NCBI GenBank assembly: GCA_050246915.1
Contig: JBFWVD010000060.1
Coordinates: 1 to 29,244, forward strand
Length of the DNA: 29,244 nt
Reading direction: 5' to 3'
From: JBFWVD01 sp050246915
Lineage (GTDB): Bacteria > Actinomycetota > Acidimicrobiia > Acidimicrobiales > Ilumatobacteraceae
How positions within the stretch are numbered: position 1 is the stretch's first letter; every line of letters begins with the position of its first letter. Position numbers and translations under genes: made by a program. The notes below the pieces were generated by a model. The model saw nothing but the letters and a program-made list of their open reading frames with translations. It did not search any database and was not told the DNA's origin. Below, piece after piece: positions 1 to 9,647 of the stretch.

Positions 1-53
1 AACCGGCGCCCTTCTTCCGACGAGATCTCACGCACCCTCACCCGCTCAGCCAT
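1..53 (-). CDS. IS630-family transposase, N-terminal 17 codons (runs off window)
   Basis: An ATG at 53 opens a frame reading MAERVRVREISSEEGRR and leaves the window. The pattern VRVREI-x-x-EEGRR is the typical beginning of IS630-family DDE transposases, just before their helix-turn-helix region. The family catalyses cut-and-paste transposition at TA dinucleotides. Only the first 17 residues are visible, so integrity and subtype cannot be judged. Confidence 0.6.
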   Translation of the reverse strand, partial: MAERVRVREISSEEGRR

Positions 54-125
54 CACCCAATCAAAACAGATCAGACCGATCAGAACGCGGACGCGACACC
101 CCCAACGAATCCGGTCAAGGCACTA
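1..125 (-). mobile_element. Left part of an IS630-family insertion sequence
   Basis: The stretch holds the start of an IS630-like transposase gene reading off the left edge, preceded by about 70 non-coding bases. It ends in a CTAG where the DsbA-like reading frame stops abruptly. IS630 elements insert at TA, so the boundary is most simply placed at the TA of positions 124-125. The second end lies outside the window, so the inverted repeat cannot be checked. The boundary is inference; the transposase start is seen. Confidence 0.6.
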
Positions 126-290
126 GCCGCGTCCGTGGCTTGGGATGTCCGGGGCGTGCTCGACGGCGCGCCAGTCGACATCTGCGAGTCCGTGACGTTC
201 GAGGTAGCCGACACGTGTGCTGGCGAGCGCGCTGAAGGGGCAGTTGAAGTCGCCGTAGACGATGAGCTGGGCACGCTGACCCACCGGCAT
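123..290 (-). pseudogene. DsbA/FrnE-like thiol oxidoreductase, truncated by the IS630 element
   Basis: The 55-residue frame begins MPVGQRAQLIVYGDFNCPFS, the first beta strand of a thioredoxin fold leading into the active-site position of the DsbA/FrnE family (usually CPxC; here CPFS, with the resolving Cys replaced). It then stops at a TAG in CTAG. Members of this family are about 200 residues long, so only the N-terminal quarter remains. Start choice is firm: AAGGAGA lies at proper spacing before the ATG at 290. A good -10 box and a palindrome lie further upstream, so the transcription signals survive. The stop falls at the proposed IS630 junction, making insertional truncation the simplest explanation. 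Confidence 0.6.
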
Positions 291-301
291 GGGTTCTCCT
301 T

Positions 302-319
302 TAGTTCAAGTTGTAACTA
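302..319. promoter_or_regulatory. Palindromic operator-like site before the DsbA-like gene
   Basis: TAGTT-N8-AACTA forms an inverted repeat between the TATAAT box and the ribosome binding site of the leftward DsbA-like gene, so a bound repressor would cover the transcription start. Size and AT-rich arms suit a MarR/HxlR-type regulator. Family assignment is inference. Confidence 0.45.
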
Positions 320-321
320 GA

Positions 322-327
322 ATTATA
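322..327 (-). promoter_or_regulatory. -10 box (TATAAT) of the DsbA-like gene
   Basis: A perfect TATAAT on the minus strand, about 32 bases upstream of the ATG at 290. No convincing -35 hexamer is visible 17 bases further upstream, which suggests activator dependence or a chance match in this otherwise GC-rich sequence. Confidence 0.45.
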
Positions 328-413
328 CCTGTGCGTTACAGTGGCCGCGGGAACGCATCGGACACCTCGTCACCTGACCTCGCCGACGCGACCATCGATC
401 CGAGGAGCGATAC

Positions 414-1828
414 GTGACCACTTTCCTGCTGCCCGCCGAAGCGATCACATCGTTCGATGCCTACATGGCGACCGACACCGGGGGTGCGGGCATCCGCCGC
501 GCTCAGGATCTCGGGGCGGCCGCAACGATCGACGAGGTGCTGCGGTCGGGGTTGCGTGGCCGCGGGGGAGGCGGATTCCCCACTGGTCAGAAGTGGGCGG
601 GTATCGCCGCGCAGACCGGTGGTCGGCGGTATCTGGTGTGCAACGGCGCCGAGGGCGAGCCGGGCACGTTCAAGGATCGAGCACTGCTACGCGCGAACCC
701 GTATCAACTCGTCGAAGGCCTCGTGATCGCGGCGTTCGCAGTGGGGGCCGACGAGGCGTTCATCTGCCTGAAGGCCAGCTTCGAGCGCGAAATCGCCGAG
801 GTCACTCGTGCCGTGCAGGAATTCCAGGCGGCGGGCATCTGTACCGATTGCAAGGTCACGATCGTGGCGGGGCCCGAGGAGTACCTTTCGGTGAGGAGAA
901 GGCGATGCTCGAGGTCATCGAGGGCAATGAGCCGTTGCCGCGTTGGCTGCCTCCGCACCTCCACGGCCTGTTCGCCACAGCACCGCAACTCGGGTGGCAG
1001 TCCCACGATCGTCAGCCGGGAGACGTGGCCGGTGCAGGCTCCAATCCCACAATGGTCAACAACGTCGAGACCCTCTGCAATGTCCCGCACATTCTCGCCA
1101 GAGGAGCCGCGTGGTTCCGTTCGATGGGAACCGCTGCATCGCCCGGCACCATTGTCACCACCGTCGTGGGCGACGTCATCGCGCCCGATGTCGGCGAGGT
1201 CGAGCTGGGGACACCGTTGCGAGCTGTCATCGATGCAGTCGGCAGCGGTGTGGCGCCGGGACGAACGGTGAAGGCTGTGTTCTCCGGAGTGGCGAATGCA
1301 GTGGTGACGGCAGCGGACCTCGACGTGCCGGTCAGCTTCGAGGGCTTCCAGGCGATCGGCAGCGGGATGGGTTCTGCCGGGTTCATCGTCTACGACGACA
1401 CCACCTGCATGGTCGACGCGGCCTACCGCTTCTCCCGCTTCCTGTCGATCGAATCCTGTGGTCAGTGCCCGCCGTGCAAGCTCGGTTCGAGCGCGATCAC
1501 CGAACGACTCGAGCGCCTCGAGACCGGCATCGGCGACGACCGGGACCTTGGTGCAATCGCCGGATGGTTGGAGCACGTCACCGACGGCAACCGCTGCTTC
1601 CTCGCCGTCGAGGAACAGGTCATGGTCAGCAGCACCCTGCGGGCGTTCCCGGACGAGTTCGCCGAACACGTCGAACTGCACCGGTGTCCTCGCCCACGCC
1701 GACTGCCGATCCCCAAGCTGGTTGACCTCGCAGACGGTCGAGCGGTCTACGACGAATCGTTCTGGCGCAAGCGACCGGACTGGACGTACGACCCCGAAAT
1801 CAACGCGCCAGAGGAGGCCGCGCGGTGA
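414..1828 (+). pseudogene. NuoF/FdsB-like NADH-binding flavoprotein subunit with one apparent frameshift
   Basis: The two halves together make a full NuoF-like protein of about 471 residues. It binds NADH and FMN and passes electrons to a 4Fe-4S cluster in complex I, NAD-linked formate dehydrogenases or diaphorases. The first half (frame from GTG 414, with AGGAG at 403-407) holds the FMN/NADH segment GRGGGGFPTGQKW and NGAEGEPGTFKDR. The second half holds an SLBB-like region and the cluster motif ESCGQCPPCKLGS with a later NRC. The frame breaks at 886-888, where CTTTCGGT lacks one T relative to the expected Y-L-F-G-E-E-K. No NuoE-like partner is adjacent. The break is either a real mutation or a sequencing deletion, since both halves are otherwise well preserved. 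A nitronate monooxygenase gene follows 22 bases downstream. Confidence 0.8.
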
Positions 1829-1850
1829 CCTCGACTCCAGATCTCCCACA

Positions 1851-2849
1851 ATGATCACGACACCGCTCACCACGATGCTCGGCATCCGCCACCCGATCTT
1901 GTTGGCACCGATGGGTGACAAAGCCGGCGGCCGATTGGCCGCAGCAGTGTCCGCGGCTGGAGGGCTCGGACTGATCGGAGGCGGTTACGCCGATCCGGAC
2001 TGGCTGACCAAAGAACTCGCCGCTGCCGGCGACGCCCGCGTCGGTGTCGGCTTCATCACGTTCGCCCTCGATCGACGGCCCGGCGCACTGCGCCTTGCCC
2101 TCGACACACGGCCGCCGGCCATCCAGCTCTCGTTCGGCGATCCCCGTCCGTACGCCGACGACATCCACCACAGCGGCGCGCTGCTGGTCTGTCAGGTCCA
2201 GACTTCCGAGGAGATCGCTCTCGCGGTCGCGGCGGGGGCCGACGTGATCATCGCCCAAGGCCAGGACGCCGGCGGTCACGGACGCCCCGATCGAGGCACG
2301 ATGGGCTTGATCCCCTCAGTGGTCGACATGGTGGCGCCGATACCGGTGGTGGCAGCCGGCGGCATCGCGGACGGACGTGGCGTTGCGGCAGCGCTCATGC
2401 TCGGAGCGGCCGGTGTCACGATGGGCACCCGGTTTCTCGCCTCCACAGCGGCGCTGTCCAGTGCCGCTGAATCCGCCGCCCTGGTGGCTGCCCGTTCCGG
2501 CGACACGGTGCGCACCTCGGTGTTCGATCTCGTACGGGGCCCCGCATGGCCTGCCGGCCACGACGGGCGGGTCGTCCGCAACCGCTTCACCGACGAGTGG
2601 AGCGACCGTCACGACCCGGTCGAGGCCGAGCGCGTGTTCCGCGTCGCGGCGGCCGACGACTATGGCGTGCGGCCACTGTGGGCCGGCGAGGGACTGGACC
2701 TGATCGTCAGCATCGAGTCCCCCGCATCGATCGTGGAGAGCGTTGTGACGGAGGCCGCCCAACGGATCATGTCATCACAACAGCTCGTCGCGCACGTTGG
2801 CAATGCGGACGCGACCGGGGGTACATCGAGCCCACGATTTGCGACGTGA
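1851..2849 (+). CDS. Nitronate monooxygenase (2-nitropropane dioxygenase family)
   Basis: This 332-residue protein is an FMN-dependent TIM-barrel enzyme of the family that oxidises alkyl nitronates to carbonyl compounds and nitrite. The N-terminus GIRHPILLAPMG, the central AQGQDAGGHGR (the family's EAGGHxG loop with its catalytic His), and PVVAAGGIADGRGV followed by MGTRFLAS (the phosphate-binding part of the FMN site) are all present. The ATG at 1851 is chosen because the family motif starts ten residues later. The spacing from the NuoF-like gene suggests co-transcription, so reduced flavin chemistry may be coupled, but that is inference. The last ~20 residues are low in family likeness and end beside the nirK remnant, so the tail may be run-on sequence. 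Confidence 0.85.
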   Translation: MITTPLTTMLGIRHPILLAPMGDKAGGRLAAAVSAAGGLGLIGGGYADPDWLTKELAAAGDARVGVGFITFALDRRPGALRLALDTRPPAIQLSFGDPRPYADDIHHSGALLVCQVQTSEEIALAVAAGADVIIAQGQDAGGHGRPDRGTMGLIPSVVDMVAPIPVVAAGGIADGRGVAAALMLGAAGVTMGTRFLASTAALSSAAESAALVAARSGDTVRTSVFDLVRGPAWPAGHDGRVVRNRFTDEWSDRHDPVEAERVFRVAAADDYGVRPLWAGEGLDLIVSIESPASIVESVVTEAAQRIMSSQQLVAHVGNADATGGTSSPRFAT

Positions 2850-2856
2850 GCGCAAC

Positions 2857-3162
2857 TCAGTGCCCGCCGAGGGCGCTGGCGTCTACGTTGCCAACGGCGA
2901 ACAAGCCGAGGACACCTTTGCCGGGGTTGGCGAACTTGCGTGCGGCGAACGGATCGAGGCCGTCCGCTGCGAAGCTGAACTCGACGAAGTCTCCTTGGGC
3001 AGGCTGCAGATCGAGGATCTGCGCGCCGCCGGTCGATTGGTCGGCCTTAAGGGCGTACGCGCCCTCCTTGTACAACGTGTCGAAGATCGTGCCGACGATG
3101 TGGAAAGCCGAGCTCTCACTCCGTCCGTCGTCCACTACCCACACCCCGTGGCGGCTCGTTGC
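2857..3162 (-). pseudogene. Remnant of a second copper nitrite reductase (C-terminal ~100 residues)
   Basis: On the minus strand, about 100 codons match the last part of the intact NirK at 11943-13328 at roughly 70% identity by eye, from VWVVDDG through SAFHIVGTIFDT to the C-terminal SALGGH. The type 2 copper His of AFHIVG is kept, but the His in the intact copy's PFVTHKF is changed (PFAARKF). Upstream of 3162 the likeness ends and no start codon or first cupredoxin domain is found, so catalytic domain 1 is missing. The divergence is too large for a recent duplication; a separate, older or transferred nirK copy that was cut down is more likely. The frame stays open to a possible ATG at 3309 but that part resembles nothing. 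Confidence 0.8.
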
Positions 3163-3330
3163 AACGGGATTACGCCCGTCAGCTGGGCGGTCGACGAGAC
3201 TGGAAGGGATAACGTTGACTTCCCTGCCATGGGACCGGAGCTTCCGAAGTGGAAGGCGATCGCCGCCCAGGCGGCCGTATCTCGCCGATGTCGTGCGACA
3301 GGTCGCCACCCGAAACCTGGAGGAGGAGCA

Positions 3331-3384
3331 ATGAGAGCCGTTGCCTTCAAGCCGAATGAGAGGAGGCCGCTATGCGAACTCTGA
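3331..3384 (+). CDS. Possible 17-residue leader or upstream ORF
   Basis: A strong GGAGGAGGAG lies directly before ATG 3331, which opens MRAVAFKPNERRPLCEL and stops at 3384. It overlaps the start of the next gene (3372) by 13 bases in another frame. A ribosome terminating here could re-initiate at 3372, which has its own AGAGGAGG. It may be a coupling leader or the trimmed start of an older gene. Expression is unproven. Confidence 0.35.
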   Translation: MRAVAFKPNERRPLCEL

Positions 3385-3662
3385 TCCAGGTCGACGGTGC
3401 CAACTGCACCTATTGCATGAACGATGTGCGCAATGCGCTGCTCGCTCGCCCGCTGGTTCACGACCTTTGGTCCAGTGCGGTCGCCGGTTGCTGGGAAATC
3501 GAACACGACCACGACGATGTCGCCGCGATGACGGAGCTGATGCGTCAGTCTCTTCACGGATGGAAGGTCGCCGATAACGGCGAGATCATCATGATGGCGA
3601 CCAATCCCACGATCACCGACCGCTGTGCCTGGCATTCGCGTGAGCCAAGCCAAGGCGGATAG
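3372..3662 (+). CDS. Small HMA-like protein with a CxxC motif
   Basis: A 96-residue protein starting IQVDGANCTYCMNDV resembles the metal-binding loop of heavy-metal-associated (HMA) domains (normally GMTCxxC), with C-T-Y-C at residues 12-15. The rest is not a textbook HMA fold: it contains an acidic His stretch EIEHDHDDV and a Cys in AVAGCWEI. AGAGGAGG before ATG 3372 supports the start. It sits beside a nirK remnant, so a copper-delivery role for nitrite reductase is conceivable but not shown. The gene stands alone on this strand. The family is not firmly recognised. Confidence 0.65.
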   Translation: MRTLIQVDGANCTYCMNDVRNALLARPLVHDLWSSAVAGCWEIEHDHDDVAAMTELMRQSLHGWKVADNGEIIMMATNPTITDRCAWHSREPSQGG

Positions 3663-3958
3663 GGCCGGTCGAACGACGTTGACGCTCCTGTCGATAGCCG
3701 CCAGCGAGGATGCCTCACCCCGGCCGGCAGTTCGACGTCACCATCACGAACCCGGCCGATGTGATGGGATCAACCAACCTCCTCACCAATCGTCAGCTCA
3801 GACCGAAAGCATCACTCCGCGCAACCGATCGGCGTTCGGGCGGGTGTCCAAAGTGGGCCGTCCGACCGCGATCAAGACAGTCCAAGACGTCAGCGGCAAA
3901 TGGGGTGAGGCCCGGCCAGGACACCCACCCCACACGGTTGGCCCACCATCCGGCCAGA

Positions 3959-4431
3959 TCAACGCTCCCCCGATCCTCGCTGTTGGCCGGAGACGTAGCC
4001 GCCAGCCGGGACCCGCAGACCGACGTTGAGACGATTCCACGCGTTGATGGTCGTGATAGCCAACGTGAGCACCACGACTTCCGTGGCTCGAAGTGGTTGG
4101 CGACATCGTCGTACACGGCGTCAGGAGCGCCGGTCTGCGCGATGAGGGTGAGTGCCTCGCACCAGGCTAGGGCGGCCCGTTCCTGCTCGCTGAAGCAGCC
4201 GGCCTCGGGCCAAGTGGCGACGAGGTCGAGGCGGTCCTGTTCCTCGCCGAGCGCCCGCGCATCCTTGGTGTGCATCTCCAGACAGCGAGCGCACCCGTTG
4301 ATCTGCGACGCGCGGATCTTCACCAGCTCTACGAGCCGCGGGTTCAGGTCGCTGTCGTGTACCACCTTCTCAAGCATGAGCATTGCGGTGCGGGCTGCGG
4401 GAACCACGCTGGCGTAGTCCAGTCGCATCAT
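3959..4431 (-). pseudogene. AhpD-like (carboxymuconolactone decarboxylase family) protein with one apparent frameshift
   Basis: Joined over a one-base loss, the two frames give a normal-length protein of about 157 residues. The core reads KIRASQINGCARCLEMHTKDA, the CxxC-x-x-x-H active site of AhpD-type peroxidase partners. The frame breaks after NHFEPR at 4081-4082; restoring one base gives EVVVLTLAITTINAWNRL, the family's standard ending, then a TGA at 3959. AAGGAGG at 4441-4447 fits a start at 4431 with eight bases spacing. Genes of this type protect against peroxide, organic radicals or reactive nitrogen. The high conservation on both sides of the break favours a sequencing error or a very recent mutation. 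Confidence 0.75.
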
Positions 4432-4703
4432 CACCATTTCCTCCTTGTGGTGCATCGGTCATCAAACGTGATGGTCGGCGGCGGGCTTGTCGATGAACCT
4501 GTTGCCCGCCCGGCTCGCCGCGTCGATCGAGACGACAGCAGCCTCTCCTCCGGCCGGGAAGCGTCGTCGAGCGAGGTGCTATAGAGATCTGAACACGTTC
4601 CCCGCGGGCGCCACCGGTCTGGCTGCGCGACCAGATCCATCCGTGGCGTCACGACGGCGGCGCTACACGTAGGGTGGGTGTGTGACTGCGCCGATGGACT
4701 CGC

Positions 4704-4723
4704 TTGTCGCGCGGATGCGACAA
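4704..4723. repeat. Perfect inverted repeat TTGTCGC-N6-GCGACAA
   Basis: Seven-base perfect arms around a six-base centre, 97 bases before the GTG at 4820 and directly followed by a TAG-containing stretch. It could be an operator for a dimeric regulator or a small hairpin. No T-tract follows, so a terminator is unlikely. The motif matches no regulator I can name. Confidence 0.5.
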
Positions 4724-4819
4724 TAGAACGATGCCGGTTGGGCCGAGCAGTTCGCGGTCGCCGATGGCGGGCTGCGCTGTGACGGCTGTTCCTGCTGGGC
4801 TGCTCCGGAGGGCGTCGAT

Positions 4820-4990
4820 GTGAACGAGGTGTACCGTTTCGAGGGCGCCAGCGATCCTGGCGACGAGTCGATCCTCTTCGCGATCTCGATGCCCTGTGGT
4901 CATCGCCGTACTCTCACAGCGTCCTACGGGCGGGACACGCCACCCGACGTCGCCGCCGTCGTGACTCGACTTCGACTGCATCGCGGCTGA
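4820..4990 (+). CDS. Small hypothetical protein, possibly the surviving part of a longer one
   Basis: GTG 4820 has GGAGG at 4807-4811 and opens a 56-residue frame containing ISMPCGHRRTLTASYG and ending RLRLHRG. The same frame is open upstream to a TAG at 4724, and that part (RCDGCSCWAAPEG) is also GC3-rich and Cys-rich, so the original protein may have begun near 4715 or 4731 and been broken. I do not recognise the family. The Cys/His pattern hints at metal binding. It ends 13 bases before the broken end of the DUF488 gene, so a rearrangement joint probably lies at 4990-5003. Confidence 0.45.
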   Translation: MNEVYRFEGASDPGDESILFAISMPCGHRRTLTASYGRDTPPDVAAVVTRLRLHRG

Positions 4991-5002
4991 CTCCGGCCGC
5001 GC

Positions 5003-5146
5003 CGGCGCCACGTGGCGTGCCCATGTGTCGATTCGTAGTTGGGTTTTGCTGATCCCGCGTGGCCAGAGGCGATCGACGAGTACGCGGTGGTCGTCGACCG
5101 GTGACGGCGGCTCGTAGGCCCGGCGGATCCAGATCCGTGTGCTCAT
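5003..5146 (-). pseudogene. DUF488 (YeaO-like) protein, N-terminal third only
   Basis: The frame from ATG 5146 reads IWIRRAYEPPSP, then HRVLVDRLWPRGISKTQL, the hallmark N-terminus of DUF488/YeaO proteins (about 115-120 residues). Family likeness ends after about 48 residues at WARHVAP, and the frame continues without the conserved WFxH region. No one-base shift restores it, so this is a true truncation. It begins five bases after the sufT stop and was probably the last gene of the suf operon. The function of DUF488 is not established. Confidence 0.65.
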
Positions 5147-5151
5147 GGGTA

Positions 5152-5697
5152 TCAGAGCATCCCGAGTTGAAGGCGGGCAGCGTCGCTCATGCGTTGGATG
5201 GTCCATGGTGGATCCCACACGAGGGTGACGTCGACGTCGTCGACGCCGGGTATGGCCCGGACAGCGCGGAGGGCGTCGGCGCGCAGGATGTCGCCCATGC
5301 CGCAGCCGGGGGCGGTCATGGACATGTCGATCTCGATCCGCCTGGTTCCGTCAGGGCATCGGATCTCCTCGCAGCGGTAGATGAGGCCGAGTTCGACGAT
5401 GCTGACCGGGATCTCGGGGTCGTAGATGCCCTGCAGCGCGTCGGTGACGCGACTGAGCTCGAACGCTCCTGTCGCCGCGCCGGCGCTGACGTCGTTGACC
5501 GTTTCGAGGCCGAGTACGTCGGCGTCGGCGCCGTCGATACGGAGGAGCGAACCCATCTCGGTGCGCACGGTGATGCCGGCGCCGAGTCGTTGGACGATCT
5601 CGACGAGTCCGCCGGCGGTGAGGGCAACCTGCTCACCTCGAGGCACGGTGGTGGCCGTGCAGTCGCGGGTGAGTTCGATCGGGGACCAGAGGCTCAT
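5152..5697 (-). CDS. sufT: SufT-type Fe-S cluster assembly protein (long form)
   Basis: A 181-residue protein. The first ~75 residues (IELTRDCTATTVPRGEQVAL) match the long SufT extension. The C-terminal half is the MIP18/PaaD-like DUF59 domain with YDPEIPVSIVELGLIY, MSMTAPGCGMGDIL (the conserved reactive Cys) and VDDVDVTLVWDPPW. SufT assists maturation of Fe-S proteins under high cluster demand. The ATG at 5697 overlaps the sufD stop as ATGA, so translation is coupled. It closes the intact part of the suf operon; a DUF488 fragment follows after five bases. Confidence 0.9.
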   Translation of the reverse strand: MSLWSPIELTRDCTATTVPRGEQVALTAGGLVEIVQRLGAGITVRTEMGSLLRIDGADADVLGLETVNDVSAGAATGAFELSRVTDALQGIYDPEIPVSIVELGLIYRCEEIRCPDGTRRIEIDMSMTAPGCGMGDILRADALRAVRAIPGVDDVDVTLVWDPPWTIQRMSDAARLQLGML

Positions 5698-6946
5698 CGC
5701 ACCCCCTGGGGATCGGTCGCGACCGTCGAGTTGCTGGCGGCGATGATCGCCGCGACCTGGCTGCGGAGTGATGGGTGCGGGATGGAGTCGGTGATGTCGC
5801 GAATGAACGCTTCGATGAGCATCGTCCGTGCCTCGTCGAGGGGGATGCCTCTGCTGCGCAGGTAGAAGAGGGCGTCGTCGTCGAGGCGGCCGACGGTGGC
5901 GCCGTGGGTGCAGCGGACGTCGTCGGCGAGGATCTGCAGCCAGGGTCGGGTGTCGGCTTCGGCGTCGGGGCTGAGGATCAGGTTTCGGTTGGATTGATGG
6001 GCGTCGGTGGCGACGGTGCCGGGTCGCACGATGATCTCGCCGCTGAACGAGCCGCGGCCGTGGTCGTCGACGACGCCGGTGAAGCGTTGGGTGCTCGCGC
6101 ATCGTGACGCGGCGTGATCGACGGTGACCACGGTGTCGTGCCGCTGCTGGCCTGCGGTCACGTTGACGCCGGCAAGGTCAGTGTGTGCGTCGGGTCCGTG
6201 CAGTTGGACATCGATCGCGTTGCGGGCGATGTCGCCGCCGATCGTCACCGAGATCATCCGCAGTCGAGAGCCCTCTTCCTGCTCGATTCGGGTGTGGCCG
6301 ATGTGTGTCGCCGCCGTCGACTCGGTCTGGACCCGGCAATGGTCGACCTCGGCATGGCGGCCGACGCGGATGGTCGTGGAGGCGTTGGTCACCGCGCGGC
6401 CGTCGAGCCCGCAGTACGTCTGGATGAGAGCGATGCGGCTGTCGGAGCCCACGTCGATGATCGTGCGCGGATGCGAGATCGTGGCGGAGTCGGCACGTTC
6501 ATCCGTGTTGTCGGGTGCGGAGAAGTGGACGACGTGAACTGGGACGTCGATCCGCACGCCGGGGTCGACGACGACCAACGCGATGTCGTAACCGTCGGCG
6601 TGGTTGCGCGCGAGGAACCCGTCGACGGCCCGATCGATGCCGGCCAGCGCAACGTTCGCGGCGGCCCGGCTGTGCGCCAGATCGGCGAGCCCGCACCACA
6701 GGCCGGCCGGGAGGTCGTCGTGGTCGGAGAGATCGGCGTCGTACACGCCGTTCACGAACACGAGGCGTGGTCCGCCGTGGCTGCCGGCGAGCGCGTCGAC
6801 GACCTGGCGTGACATCGATGTGCCGCTCGCCGGCATCGCCGCTGCCGTCGCCGCTTCCAGCCGGGAGACGATCTCGTCGACGGGCGTGTACCGCCAGGCC
6901 TCCTCCTTGGTGGACGGGAAGTCCATCACCGAACCGTCCGCCGCTT

Positions 6947-6950
<4 letters not shown>
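5694..6950 (-). CDS. sufD: SufD, Fe-S cluster scaffold subunit
   Basis: A 418-residue protein of the SufB/SufD family. The N-terminal KEEAWRYTPVDEI is typical of SufD. The central part forms the beta-helix repeats, and the C-terminal half shows FSGEIIVRPGTVATDAHQ, then DDVRCTHGATVGRLDDDALFYLRSRG (quoted here in meaning: the CTHGAT-x-G-x-L-D motif). SufD pairs with SufB in the SufBC2D scaffold that builds Fe-S clusters in the cytosol. Its ATG overlaps the sufC stop (ATGA at 6947-6950) and its stop overlaps the sufT start, so the operon is tightly coupled. Length is normal and no break is seen. Confidence 0.93.
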
Positions 6951-9132
<2,182 letters not shown>

Positions 9133-9207
9133 TGGACTCTCCCTGCTCGCACCGAACTTTATCACAGTGTATGCTAGAAATATTTGGAACCGATGCCTGG
9201 GGGTGTG
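9133..9207. promoter_or_regulatory. Divergent promoter between sufB and the truncated haemoglobin
   Basis: This 75-base gap must hold both promoters. It is the most AT-rich stretch nearby, with a palindromic AAATATTT at 9178-9185, a TATGCT at 9170-9175 that could be a rightward -10, and a CACAGTG core at 9164-9170. No textbook -35 is seen. One regulator could control both sides; the ACACTGTGA on the minus strand resembles the halves of the SufR site, though without the usual spacer. Confidence 0.5.
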
Positions 9208-9636
9208 ATGCACGACAGTCCGCGACCCGACCCGACCGGTGATCTGGACAGTGACGACCAGATCGCCGAGATGGTCCGCCGGTTCTATGCCGACGTCACC
9301 CAGGACGACCTCCTCGGCCCGATGTTCAACGAGGTGGCCCGGGTCGACTGGAACGAGCACCTGCCCAAGCTGGCCGCGTTCTGGTGCCGGGCGTTGCTGG
9401 GTCAGCCGGGCTACCAGGGCAACCCGTTCCGTGCCCACATGCTCGTCCATGCGCAACGCGAGTTCACCCCGGCGCACTTCGACCGATGGCTGAGCCTGTT
9501 CCACGAGACGATCGAACTCGGCTGGACCGGACCTAACGCACGACGCGCCCACGACCTCGCCGACAACGTCGCCCGAGTCCACAGCCATCAACTACTCGGC
9601 CACGCCGTGTCGCTCGATCCGGCCGCATCGACCTGA
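9208..9636 (+). CDS. Truncated haemoglobin, group III-like
   Basis: A 142-residue globin. MVRRFYADVTQDDLLGPMF, WNEHLPKLAAFWCRALLG and HAQREFTPAHFDRWLSLF follow the pattern of group III truncated haemoglobins (2-over-2 fold, haem-binding His in the F-helix region). Such proteins bind O2 or NO and are tied to NO detoxification or peroxide chemistry. ATG 9208 is preferred over ATG 9193 because GGGGG lies just before it. The gene is followed after 11 bases by a membrane protein, so they form an operon. It diverges from suf, which links haem/NO chemistry to cluster repair in this locus. Confidence 0.87.
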   Translation: MHDSPRPDPTGDLDSDDQIAEMVRRFYADVTQDDLLGPMFNEVARVDWNEHLPKLAAFWCRALLGQPGYQGNPFRAHMLVHAQREFTPAHFDRWLSLFHETIELGWTGPNARRAHDLADNVARVHSHQLLGHAVSLDPAAST

Positions 9637-9647
9637 CGAGCGCTGCG

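Noticed and set aside
884..890. Programmed -1 frameshift in the NuoF-like gene
   Set aside because: The sequence C-CTT-TCG is not a slippery heptamer and the family is not known to use frameshifting.
704..1921. Leftward open frame of about 405 codons opposite the NuoF-like and NMO genes
   Set aside because: The rightward frames carry cluster and FMN motifs; the leftward one has none.
3710..4417. Rightward open frame of about 235 codons across the AhpD-like gene
   Set aside because: Most of it lies opposite the AhpD motifs; the first 30 residues resemble nothing known.
5059..6812. Rightward open frames over sufT and sufD
   Set aside because: Antisense shadows typical of GC-rich genes.
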